64,000 nucleotides of DNA, taken from NCBI GenBank assembly GCA_025463135.1, contig JAOAPY010000051.1:62001-126000 (forward strand), read 5' to 3'. Shown in pieces: positions 27,539 to 35,125 of the stretch (position 1 is its first letter; each line of letters opens with the position of its first letter). Below the pieces are notes generated by a model, which saw nothing but the letters and a program-made list of their open reading frames with translations, made no database searches and was not told the DNA's origin. Source of the stretch: Acidobacteriota bacterium. GTDB lineage: Bacteria > Acidobacteriota > Blastocatellia > Pyrinomonadales > Pyrinomonadaceae. The translations under genes and the position numbers were made by a program.

Positions 27539-28096
27539 GTGAAGGATTTTTCGCTCTTCCAGCAGGCCCTTGAAATTGCCGATAGCTCTCGGTTCGAACT
27601 GGGGACTATCGCCGGCATTTCACGACGCGATTTCGATCGAAAGGAAAGCTTTGTCTTTCGCACGCAAACACCCTGCCTGGAATATGCCTGTCTGATGATC
27701 GAAAATACGTTGCTGATGCGTACCAATCGCAGTGGCAGAATTTACGCCGGGTTCGAAAAGCTTTCATGCCTGCAACCGATTATCGATCGCTACCTGCGCA
27801 TCGCCGACGTTTCAGAGTCAGTCTACCTTTTTGGAGAAGATGACTGGCAACCACCGCGCCATCCAAACATCAGGCTAGTCAAACTTCGTCCGGATCAGCC
27901 CCTGGCGCGTGAATGGTTTGTGATTGCTGACTCTTCGAATTACCAGGCGGCGCTAATAGCACTTGACGAAGATGGATTTGAAGTGGGCAAACCCGACGAG
28001 CGAAACTTCACTGTTTTTAAGTCGAGCACTCCCAGCGTCGTAACGAAATTGGCGCACGCTGCCGAGGCGATGATCGACCGGTCATTCGCTCTTTGA
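27539..28096 (+). CDS. DICT-domain sensory protein
   Basis: 185 residues from a GTG at 27539, chosen because AGGAGGT sits at 27524-27530, 8 bases upstream; the frame is open further 5' but overlaps mpl out of phase. The N-terminal line VKDFSLFQQALEIADSSRFE and the following LMIENTLLMRTNRSGRIYAGFEKLS, with YLFGEDDWQPP and IADSSNYQAALIALDEDGFE, match the DICT sensory domain found with diguanylate cyclases and two-component proteins. No output domain is attached, so it may act as a stand-alone sensor or partner. A repeat array begins 10 bp after the stop. Family assignment is moderately sure. Confidence 0.65.
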   Translation: MKDFSLFQQALEIADSSRFELGTIAGISRRDFDRKESFVFRTQTPCLEYACLMIENTLLMRTNRSGRIYAGFEKLSCLQPIIDRYLRIADVSESVYLFGEDDWQPPRHPNIRLVKLRPDQPLAREWFVIADSSNYQAALIALDEDGFEVGKPDERNFTVFKSSTPSVVTKLAHAAEAMIDRSFAL

Positions 28097-28105
28097 GAAA
28101 AAGAC

Positions 28106-28607
28106 GTGGCATGGGCATCCTGCCCATGTGCGAGCCGGTAGAATCATCCTTGTGTCACTTGAATTCTCCGGATCACAACACGGGCGGGACGCCCGTGCCA
28201 CTCACCGTGGCATGCGCATCCTGCCCATGTGCGTGCCGGTAGAACATCCTTGTGTCACTTGAATTCTCGGGACCACAACACGGGCGGGACGCCCGTGCCA
28301 CTCACCGTGGCATGGGCATCCTGCCCATGTGCCTGCCGGTAGAATCATCCTTGTGTCACTTGAATTCTCGGGATCACAACACGGGCGGGACGCCCGTGCC
28401 ACTCACCGTGGCATGGGCATCCTGGCCATGTGCCTGCCGGTAGAATCATCCTGTGTCACTTGAATTCTCGGGATCACAACACGGGCGGGACGCCCGTGCC
28501 ACTCACCGTGGCATGCGCATCCTGCCCATGTGCGTGCCGGTAGAATCATCCTTGTGTCACTTTAATTCTCGGGATCACAACACGGGCGGGACGCCCGTGC
28601 CACTCGC
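28106..28607. repeat. Tandem array of five ~100-bp units, each with two palindromes
   Basis: Units begin at 28106, 28207, 28307, 28408 and 28508 (period 100-101). Each has palindrome 1 (GGCATGGGCATCCTGCCCATG), here broken in places by C/G changes, then a linker with CCGGTAGAATCATCC and TTGTGTCACTTGAATTCTC, and palindrome 2 (CACGGGCGGGACGCCCGTG). Units differ by a few bases and one or two 1-bp indels. The whole unit is repeated with no unique spacers, so it is not a CRISPR. Short open frames through it are repeat artefacts. Confidence 0.93.
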
Positions 28608-28620
28608 CGTGCCACTGGCA

Positions 28621-29097
28621 TCAATGAGGTTCTGTCTCGTATCGCTCATCAATTGACTGCGCCACCAATAAGGGTTTCGGAAAGAGCTGCTCGCTTCCCT
28701 TCTCTTTGGACATCTCGACCTTCGAAGTCAGCACACGCCGTATTCGCTTGGGCAATAGCTTTGCGGTAAGCGTGGCCATCGACTCAATCAACTGCACGAC
28801 ATCACCACCGCCATTCCAATGTGCGCGCAACACCATCGGATCAGTTCGGTCGGCCAGCCGCAGCAACGTCAGCGCGATCAGGTAGGCATCGTCAAGCTGG
28901 CCCACGAAGGGAATCATATCGGGAATGAGATCAAAGGGGATGAGGGCGTAAATTATCGCCCCGGCCACCAGGGCTTTTTCGGTACGCGGCACCCGCGGAT
29001 CCTTCAACAGACGTCCGCACAGCAAGACCATGTTCGGCACGAACATCAACAGGTTCTTCATTCGACTCTTCATTTGTCCTGCCGCCATCCTGTTCAC
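28621..29097 (-). CDS. DUF1232 (YkvA-like) membrane protein
   Basis: 158 residues. The DUF1232 core is AIIYALIPFDLIPDMIPFVG followed by QLDDAYLIALTLLRLA, with two hydrophobic segments; RTEKALVAGAIIYALIPFD is the signature. Function of the family is not known; members are small membrane proteins. An N-terminal MNRMAAGQMKSRMK gives several possible Met starts (29097, 29088, 29070, 29058). The stop lies only about 13 bp from the repeat array. Convergent with the DICT gene. Confidence 0.83.
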   Translation of the reverse strand: MNRMAAGQMKSRMKNLLMFVPNMVLLCGRLLKDPRVPRTEKALVAGAIIYALIPFDLIPDMIPFVGQLDDAYLIALTLLRLADRTDPMVLRAHWNGGGDVVQLIESMATLTAKLLPKRIRRVLTSKVEMSKEKGSEQLFPKPLLVAQSIDERYETEPH

Positions 29098-29119
29098 CTC
29101 AGCTTCCCGTAATCGGCCC

Positions 29120-29290
29120 TTAGCGAATCTTCTTTGCTGGCATATTGCGTCCGTTTTGGTGAAGAATCAACTGCGTAACCTGTCCCGGCTCGTTTTTTAC
29201 AAATGTAACCTGCGCGTCCACGATCTTGTAAAAGAACTCCGTCTCGGCCGTGGGAAAGAGTTCATATTTTTCCTGACCGGCTACCTGGCC
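29120..29290 (-). pseudogene. 3' fragment of a DUF3471-type gene (beta-lactamase-family C-terminal domain)
   Basis: Read leftwards from about 29290 to a TAA at 29120-29122, one frame gives YELFPTAETEFFYKIVDAQ, then VTFVKNEPGQVTQLILHQNG and RNMPAKKIR, the characteristic C-terminal text of DUF3471-like domains attached to serine beta-lactamase/esterase or similar proteins. Just upstream the frame is broken by a TAG, and no start or catalytic part remains, so this is a decayed remnant of about 57 codons. It has no neighbour of related function. The identity is a recognition by eye. Confidence 0.6.
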
Positions 29291-29387
29291 CTACGCATTC
29301 AGCCTCGAACTTGTTCTGACTTCGCGGCTCGGTTAGACTTCGGCACACAAAAAGAGGCACCAGCCCGAACAACTGATTAACAAGTTT

Positions 29388-30398
29388 ATGTCCATACTCG
29401 AACGCATTCGTCAGCGCGCTAAGGCCAACCAACAACATATTGTCTTGCCCGAAGGCGAAGACCTGCGCACAGTAGTTGCCGCGGCGGCTTGTACCCGGGA
29501 GCATATTGCGCGAATCACTTTGCTGGGAGACGAGGGCAAGATTCGCGAGACAGCCCAGCACGAAGGCGTAGACCTTGGCGGTGTCGCGGTCATCGATCAT
29601 CGTCGCGCGCCTGATTTCGAAAAGATGGTCGCCATGTTTCAGGAATTGCGTCGAGCCAAAGGCATGATGACCGATGAAGCACGGACCACTCTCAAGGACC
29701 CGCTGTACTACGGAAACCTAATGGTGCGCGCCGGAAAGGCCGATGGCTCAGTCGCCGGAGCGACCAATACAACTTCGCATACCGTCCGCGCGGCCTTGCA
29801 TTGTATTGGGGTTCGGTCAGGGTTCAAACTGGTATCGAGCTTTTTCTTGATGGCTCTGCGCGATCCCGGTTTCGGTCATAACGGCGCGCTGATCTTCGCG
29901 GACTGCGGTGTAGTAATCGAGCCCACGGCCAATGAACTCGCTGAGATCGCTATGGCCTCTGCTGATTCATGGCGCGCCTTGCTGGGCACCGAGCCGCGCG
30001 TTGCGATGCTGTCCTTTTCTACCAAGGGCAGCGCCAAGCACAAACTGGTCGACAAAGTAGTCGAAGCGATGCGAACCGTCCGTGCACGCGCTCCGGAACT
30101 TGAAATCGACGGCGAACTTCAGGCAGATGCGGCCTTGCTGCCTTCGGTCGCCGAATCGAAGGCGCCGGGTTCCAGCGTGGCCGGGCGGGCCAACGTGCTG
30201 ATATTTCCGGACCTGCAATCAGGGAATATCGCCTATAAATTGACGGAGCGCCTGGCGGGCGCAGCCGCTATCGGGCCCATCCTGCAGGGCCTCGACAAGC
30301 CGGCCAACGATCTTTCCCGAGGATGCAAAGCGGAAGACATCGTTGACGCGGTAGCGATCACGGCCGTTCAGGCCCAGGCACGCAAGTCCTCAACCTAA
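29388..30398 (+). CDS. pta: Phosphate acetyltransferase (Pta, short form)
   Basis: 336 residues, the length of the short single-domain PTA class without the N-terminal DRTGG/CobQ part. Interconverts acetyl-CoA and acetyl phosphate. Motifs: [17 protein letters not shown] at the N-terminus, [76 protein letters not shown], and the C-terminal [17 protein letters not shown]. ackA is not next to it. A phosphobutyryltransferase is possible, but these motifs favour Pta. Confidence 0.9.
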   Translation: MSILERIRQRAKANQQHIVLPEGEDLRTVVAAAACTREHIARITLLGDEGKIRETAQHEGVDLGGVAVIDHRRAPDFEKMVAMFQELRRAKGMMTDEARTTLKDPLYYGNLMVRAGKADGSVAGATNTTSHTVRAALHCIGVRSGFKLVSSFFLMALRDPGFGHNGALIFADCGVVIEPTANELAEIAMASADSWRALLGTEPRVAMLSFSTKGSAKHKLVDKVVEAMRTVRARAPELEIDGELQADAALLPSVAESKAPGSSVAGRANVLIFPDLQSGNIAYKLTERLAGAAAIGPILQGLDKPANDLSRGCKAEDIVDAVAITAVQAQARKSST

Positions 30399-30477
30399 AA
30401 AAGAATCAGGCAACGCGAATGGTCCAGATTCCGCATCAAACAATCCGCAATTCAAATTTCAGCGTACGCAGGTTCAA

Positions 30478-31704
30478 GTGTTACAAAAACTTTCGCTCGC
30501 CTTCCTGATAACTATCTTTGCCGCGTCGCTTATGGTTCTGCCTGGGACCGCACGCTTCCTGTGTGCCTCTGCTGCAGAAATCACTTTTAACGACAACGGG
30601 CGGGCGGGCGGGACGCCGCAGACTCCATCGCCATCGCCATCGCCATCTCCCTCCCCCACACCCGAACAGCGCGACACTCAGGAATCCGTCAAGATCTTCA
30701 CGGAAGAAGTACGTCTGCCCGTCGTCGCCGTCGATCAGTTTGGACACTACGATCCAACCGTGGTCACGGACGACATCCTGGTCCTCGAGGACGGTAAGCC
30801 ACAACAGGTTAGAAGCGTCCGCCATCTGCCTGCGAATGTTTTGCTGGTGCTGGATACGGGCGGAGAGATGAGCGGACTGGGCGGCATGTCCAAGAAGACG
30901 AACCTCACGAAACAGGTGGCGATTGAGTTGGTTAAGAACCTGCATCAGGGCGACTGGGTAGCAGTAATGCAATTCAACAACAAAGTCGAATTGCTGCAAC
31001 CATGGACCATCGATCGCGACGCAACTCAGAAAGTGCTGAGGACGAAAGTGTCTTCCGGAAAACGTGACGTCTTTTCCGACGCGGTATTGGCGGCGGCGAA
31101 ACAGGTGCAGGATCGGCCCGAAGGAAGCCGCCATGTGGTTTTCATCACCGATGGAGTTGATACCGCGGGTGTCAAAGCTGAGCGCGCAAGGGCGATCAAG
31201 CAATTGATGGCCGCGCGCGCCACCGTTCACATAATCAGCTACACAGAATTTGTCCGCCAAAAAAAGGAGGGCCGAAAATCCGACGTGACCGTCGGGCAGC
31301 GACCGGTTTCACAGGATCCTATTACCGCTACCGATCCCGGTTTGCCTCCGGGCACAACTCGCAATCCCGTGTACGGGGTCTCCATCAGGTTTGACCCCGC
31401 GATGCGCCGCATGCGTAAAGCGTACGAGGCGGATGTGAAAAGGGGAGAGCAAACGCTCACGGAGCTGGCCGAGGAAACGGGAGGCATAATGTTCCTGCCG
31501 AAAACCAGCGATGAAATGGTAAGCGAAGCCGACAAGGTAGCGAGAGAGATAGGATCGGAATATGTGGTCACGTATCGACCGACGCGGCCCCTTGCCTCAG
31601 CCGGGGCGAATGAATATCGCCGGGTGGAAGTGGCATCGCGTCGCGTGGGTTTGAGTCTGCGTTCGCGGCGAGGCTATGTGGTCGGACCAGCGCAGGAAGA
31701 ATAA
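30478..31704 (+). CDS. Secreted VWFA-related acidobacterial-type protein
   Basis: 408 residues, GTG start. Hydrophobic export segment at residues 4-20 (KLSLAFLITIFAASLMV), then a segment encoded by a family A repeat (residues 22-30), a family B-like stretch and a Pro/Ser linker (PSPSPSPSPSPTP) before an N-terminal beta domain (VRLPVVAVDQFGHYDPTVV...LEDGKPQQ) and a von Willebrand A fold from about residue 118. The metal site reads LDTGGEMSG, lacking the usual DxSxS, so metal binding may be weak. VFITDGVDTAGV is the second VWA motif. Such proteins are frequent in Acidobacteriota; role unknown, perhaps protein-protein contact outside the cell. Confidence 0.8.
   Translation: MLQKLSLAFLITIFAASLMVLPGTARFLCASAAEITFNDNGRAGGTPQTPSPSPSPSPSPTPEQRDTQESVKIFTEEVRLPVVAVDQFGHYDPTVVTDDILVLEDGKPQQVRSVRHLPANVLLVLDTGGEMSGLGGMSKKTNLTKQVAIELVKNLHQGDWVAVMQFNNKVELLQPWTIDRDATQKVLRTKVSSGKRDVFSDAVLAAAKQVQDRPEGSRHVVFITDGVDTAGVKAERARAIKQLMAARATVHIISYTEFVRQKKEGRKSDVTVGQRPVSQDPITATDPGLPPGTTRNPVYGVSIRFDPAMRRMRKAYEADVKRGEQTLTELAEETGGIMFLPKTSDEMVSEADKVAREIGSEYVVTYRPTRPLASAGANEYRRVEVASRRVGLSLRSRRGYVVGPAQEE
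30541..30620 (+). repeat. Family A plus family B-like repeat inside the VWFA gene
   Basis: CCTGGGACCGCACGCTTCCT at 30541-30560 and following bases match the element at 12926, 41171 and 57818; a GGGCGGGACGCC stretch at about 30605-30616 resembles the array palindrome. It is translated as PGTARFLCA, in the same phase as PGTADVL in dnaX and the moaD-moaE fusion. Confidence 0.75.
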
Positions 31705-31713
31705 CTACTGGCC

Positions 31714-32847
31714 TTAGGACACTGAGGCCTCTACGTGCTGTGCGATTCTCGCGCCGACCAGTTGGTGCTTTTCAAAGTCTTCTTTTTCTCTTCTCAAGGA
31801 ACGGCGATGCAGTTCTTCCCAGTCCTCTTTGGGGACGCGGTGAAACGCCTCGACAACTTTCGCATCGAATTGCCTTCCGGCCCATTCGTCCAACTCTTGC
31901 GCTGCCGCTTCGTAGCTCTTGCCGCGACGGTACACGCGATCGCTGGTAATCGCGTCAAACGCGTCGGCCACGGCAAAGATGCGCGCGCAGATATCAATAT
32001 CTTCACCTGACAGACCAAGAGGGTAGCCTGAGCCATCCCACTTTTCATGGTGTTGTGCGACCACGCACGAAGCGCGATCCAAAAATTCGATGCCGCGCAG
32101 GATCTGTTGACCGTGCATAGGATGCTCGCGCATGCGCACCCACTCTTCCTCAGTCAACTTCGCCGGCTTTCTGAGGATCGCGTCAGGCACGCCGATCTTG
32201 CCGATGTCATGGAGCAGCGAACCAAACTCGAGCGCTTTCATGTGCGCAGAGTCCAGGCCACACTCTCGACCCAACCGCAAACTGTAAGTCACTACGCGCT
32301 CAGAATGTCCGTGGGTCTCAGAGTCGCGTGTTTCCAGCGCTGCTGTAAGTGCCTTCAAAGTCGAACGATAAGCATCTTCCAAAGAACCGAGGGCCTGGTC
32401 CAATTCTGCCGTCCGCTGTTCAACTAATTCTTCAAGGTGATTTTCGTAGCGCTGTTTGGCGACGATTAGTTCATGATGTTCCAGTGCGCGCTTCACTACA
32501 GCTTCAACCTGACGCAGGTCAAAAGGTTTCATCACATAGTCAAAAGCGCCCAGGCGCATCGCTTCGATGGCGCTCTCGACGGTTTGCAGACCGCTGATCA
32601 TGATTACCACGGTATCCGGCGAGAGCCGTTTTATGTGTGGCACCATTTCCAGGCCCGTCATGCCCGGCATTGTGATATCGCTGATCACCAGGCGAAAGTC
32701 TTTCTGCCGCATGCGAGCGAGGGCTTCCTCAGCCGAACCCGCCGTCTCGCATTCGAGATCGACGGACAACAGATCGGAAAGGATCTCCGTTATTTCTCGC
32801 TCGTCATCGACGATTAGAATTCGCGATGCGATGCTGTCGTGCCGCAT
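31714..32847 (-). CDS. Response regulator with HD-GYP output (putative c-di-GMP phosphodiesterase)
   Basis: 377 residues from ATG 32847, preceded by AGGAG; the frame runs 57 codons further but without homology. Receiver domain 1-120: phospho-acceptor Asp57 in VISDITMPG, Lys107 in VMKPFD. A coiled coil follows (about 125-165, ELVEQRTAELDQALGSLEDA), then the HD-GYP domain: THGHSERV, HD at 213-214 in LLHDIGKIG, HHEKWDGSGYPLGL with GYP at 274-276, all intact. It should hydrolyse c-di-GMP on phosphorylation by an unidentified kinase. Convergent with the VWFA gene; only 9 bp separate the two stops. Confidence 0.92.
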   Translation of the reverse strand: MRHDSIASRILIVDDEREITEILSDLLSVDLECETAGSAEEALARMRQKDFRLVISDITMPGMTGLEMVPHIKRLSPDTVVIMISGLQTVESAIEAMRLGAFDYVMKPFDLRQVEAVVKRALEHHELIVAKQRYENHLEELVEQRTAELDQALGSLEDAYRSTLKALTAALETRDSETHGHSERVVTYSLRLGRECGLDSAHMKALEFGSLLHDIGKIGVPDAILRKPAKLTEEEWVRMREHPMHGQQILRGIEFLDRASCVVAQHHEKWDGSGYPLGLSGEDIDICARIFAVADAFDAITSDRVYRRGKSYEAAAQELDEWAGRQFDAKVVEAFHRVPKEDWEELHRRSLRREKEDFEKHQLVGARIAQHVEASVS

Positions 32848-33018
32848 TGTGGTTAAGCTCCTGTTCAGTTTGATGTGATGACACTCCGGCGATGTTTGCC
32901 GCGGCCGAAGGTCTGATTGGGAGTAACTAACTCTGTGAGAAGGCAGGTGTTGGAGCGAGGGTGTTCCGGACCACACTACCGGCCCAAGTATTCTACAGAT
33001 CCCGGCCCATGTTGGCAA

Positions 33019-33423
33019 ACAAGTTTTTACACGGACGCTAAGTCTAGGTATTTTGCGATTTAGCGAGACTATTGTCGGCAGGCAGACGGGTAACCTTTAG
33101 CTTATGCCCTTGAAATCTCGATTCACGAATGGTGGCGAGTTACTTTTGCCTCGTGCCAATATCACCTGTCAGCCGAATATCAAATGTCGAAAACCCAGGT
33201 AGGGCTTCGGTCGTTACTGCTCTGCCCCCGATGTGAGGCGGCGGCTTCGCCCCGCCGCAAAAAAGCTTCGGGGCTACGGCCCGGTAACGCAAACTGTTAG
33301 TTTGCATTCGCGTTGAATGCCATCCCCGCTTCGCAAACCCGGGGTCCCCGGCGGGCCACCCCCGCTGGGGTGACCTTACAGTTTGCGTTACATCTTCCTG
33401 ACTGCACATCTTCCTGACTGCGG
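33019..33423. repeat. Intergenic repeat element with GTAACGCAAACTGT inverted arms
   Basis: No gene in this 405-bp stretch. GTAACGCAAACTGT at 33284-33297 is inverted as ACAGTTTGCGTTAC at 33378-33391. To the left, GGCGGCGGCTTCGCCCCGCC (about 33238) is a further hairpin, and at 33402-33421 CATCTTCCTGACTGC is duplicated. The text between carries CGGGCCACCCCCGCTGGGG, another dyad. It looks like a compound non-coding interspersed element. Confidence 0.6.
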
Positions 33424-33452
33424 TTGACGCTTTTGTACTCGCAAACTATCAT
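33424..33452 (+). promoter_or_regulatory. Promoter of tRNA-Leu
   Basis: TTGACG at 33424-33429, 17-bp spacer, TATCAT at 33447-33452; predicted start about 8 bases before the tRNA. Confidence 0.65.
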
Positions 33453-33466
33453 GTCCTGACCCAAGG

Positions 33467-33553
33467 GCCGGAGTGGCGAAATTGGTATACGCACTAGACT
33501 CAAAATCTAGCGAGGTCACACTCATGTCGGTTCGAGTCCGACCTCCGGCACCA
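33467..33553 (+). tRNA. tRNA-Leu (CAA)
   Basis: Acceptor GCCGGAG (33467-33473) pairs with CTCCGGC (33543-33549), then A and an encoded CCA. The anticodon stem-loop CTAGA-CTCAAAA-TCTAG shows anticodon CAA, reading UUG. Long variable arm as expected of tRNA-Leu, and GGTTCGAGTCC as T arm. Confidence 0.95.
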
Positions 33554-33579
33554 CACCTTTTGTAATTCCACGTAAATCA

Positions 33580-33852
33580 GTGCAGTCAATGTTTAGATCA
33601 TTTGCTGATTGCCTAAATGGGTTGATGTCCGATGACGGTCTTGACGAGGCCCAGGGCGGATTGATCAGCAAAGTCGAGAGCGGCTATGAGTACAGTCTAG
33701 ACGGCCAACCGGAACCAGAGGGCGAACCGTACCTGGGAGTCTATCCATCGTGGCCAGAGAGGAAATGGAAAGTCTTCTATCACCATCGCGACGCCGAATA
33801 CGCCTACCGGAACTTCATTGAGAAGCACGAGTCCGCCATCTGGATGAAGTAG
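33580..33852 (+). CDS. Hypothetical small acidic protein
   Basis: 90 residues with GTG at 33580; ATG at 33589 is an alternative (87 residues). It is acidic with aromatic residues (YPSWPERKWKVFYHHRDAEY). No membrane or signal segment; no family recognised. It starts 27 bp after the tRNA. Codon use is ordinary, and the next gene follows by 60 bp, so it may be real, but evidence is thin. Confidence 0.45.
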   Translation: MQSMFRSFADCLNGLMSDDGLDEAQGGLISKVESGYEYSLDGQPEPEGEPYLGVYPSWPERKWKVFYHHRDAEYAYRNFIEKHESAIWMK

Positions 33853-33912
33853 GAATATCCTGATTCTCTTGCCCACTATTGTTTCTTGTAAGTGAAAGGA
33901 AGGAATACTCGC

Positions 33913-34254
33913 ATGAAATTCGTCATTGTCTTGTTCGTTGGCTTGTCTCTGTTCCAGTTGAGCTGTGGTGCCCGCAACCGCGACTTTGAGGCTGGCAATG
34001 ACGCAATCGCCAAGGTGATGATTGATGACACGGGCGACATCTGGCTTAACAGCCGACCAACCTCGCTGGCCTTGCTCGACACCGAGTTTGCGCGTCTTAA
34101 GAGAGTGAATGGAGTCGTCTGGTACTACCAAAAATCGCCCAGCCAGGCAGCGAGAGCCTCTGGAGCGGCGGTGCTAACCAAAGTATCAGAGTACCAATTG
34201 CAAGCAAGGATGTGCGCGAGCGATGACTACTGCAAGAAAGCTTTCGACGAGTAG
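33913..34254 (+). CDS. Small predicted lipoprotein of unknown function
   Basis: 113 residues from ATG 33913, with AGGAAGGAA upstream (the frame is open 7 codons further). Signal peptide with lipobox: MKFVIVLFVGLSLFQLSC, lipid-carrying Cys18, so it would be anchored to a membrane in the periplasm. The mature part has no recognised domain (NDAIAKVMIDDTGDIWLNSR); two Cys near the end (MCASDDYCKK) may pair. It precedes a Dam-type methylase gene by 39 bp, an association I cannot explain. Confidence 0.7.
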   Translation: MKFVIVLFVGLSLFQLSCGARNRDFEAGNDAIAKVMIDDTGDIWLNSRPTSLALLDTEFARLKRVNGVVWYYQKSPSQAARASGAAVLTKVSEYQLQARMCASDDYCKKAFDE

Positions 34255-34293
34255 AGCAGCATCGACCTCCGAGACTGGTTAATCTCAACAAAT

Positions 34294-35100
34294 TTGCACG
34301 CACAACGTTCCCAGAAAGTTTCGGAAACCCTGCGCCCTCCATTAAAGTGGGCAGGCGGAAAACGCTGGCTGCTTCCACACCTTAAGCCCGTTTGGGAAAG
34401 CCATTCTCAGCGACGTTACGTTGAACCTTTCTGTGGAGGCCTGGCGATGGCGCTGGGCCTGACACCGCACAACGCTCTGCTGAATGACATCAATCAGCAT
34501 CTCATGAATTTCTATACGCGCGTTCAGCGCGGGCTTCGAGTTACCATAAAGACTGAGAACTGTGAAAAGAGTTTTTATGTGCATCGCGAGCGCTTTAATC
34601 AATTGATCCGGCAAGGGAAGTCGTTAACCAGCGAAGCGGCACAACTGTTCTATTATCTGAATCGCACGGGGTACAACGGTCTTTGTCGCTTCAATCGCAG
34701 CGGCGAATTCAACGTGCCCTTTGGCCGGCATGCGACGATAAACTACTTGCAGGATTTTCAGGCGTACAAGATTCTCTTTTGTAAATGGTCCTTTAGCAGC
34801 GTTGATCTTGAGGCAGTGCCGCTCGAATCGGGAGACTTTGTTTATGCGGATCCTCCGTATGATGTTGAGTTTACCAGCTATAGTGCCGGCGGTTTCTCGT
34901 GGGCGGATCAAGTCCGCGCTGCGGAATGGCTCGCAAAGCATTCCGGGCCGGTCGTGTTGTCGAACCAGGCGACGCCGAGAATTGTGCAGTTGTATAAGAA
35001 GCTCGGATTCAAACTGCATTATCTCGATGCGCCGCGACGCATCAGTTGCACCGGCGATCGAACCGCGGCGTCTGAGGTGTTGGCATTGAAAGGTGTGTGA
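34294..35100 (+). CDS. DNA adenine methylase, D12 class (Dam/M.DpnII-like)
   Basis: 268 residues with TTG at 34294 as the likely start. SAM pocket LKWAGGKRWLLPHL (the FxGxK-type motif), then YVEPFCGGLAMALGL, and catalytic motif FVYADPPYDVEFTSY (DPPY). FYYLNRTGYNGLCRFN is part of the D12 target-recognition region, close to the form seen in GATC-methylating enzymes. No restriction endonuclease lies beside it, so it seems an orphan methylase for epigenetic or repair roles. GATC specificity is an inference from resemblance. Confidence 0.88.
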   Translation: MHAQRSQKVSETLRPPLKWAGGKRWLLPHLKPVWESHSQRRYVEPFCGGLAMALGLTPHNALLNDINQHLMNFYTRVQRGLRVTIKTENCEKSFYVHRERFNQLIRQGKSLTSEAAQLFYYLNRTGYNGLCRFNRSGEFNVPFGRHATINYLQDFQAYKILFCKWSFSSVDLEAVPLESGDFVYADPPYDVEFTSYSAGGFSWADQVRAAEWLAKHSGPVVLSNQATPRIVQLYKKLGFKLHYLDAPRRISCTGDRTAASEVLALKGV

Positions 35101-35125
35101 CGTAGGGGCGGACTACAAATTACCG

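Noticed and set aside
28106..28607. CRISPR array
   Set aside because: The whole 100-bp unit repeats without unique spacers, and no cas genes are near.
29030..29380. Plus-strand 116-codon frame
   Set aside because: Its antisense strand gives a recognisable DUF3471 fragment, so the plus frame is a shadow.
33140..33503. Two minus-strand frames next to tRNA-Leu
   Set aside because: They cross palindromic repeats and the tRNA promoter, with no homology.
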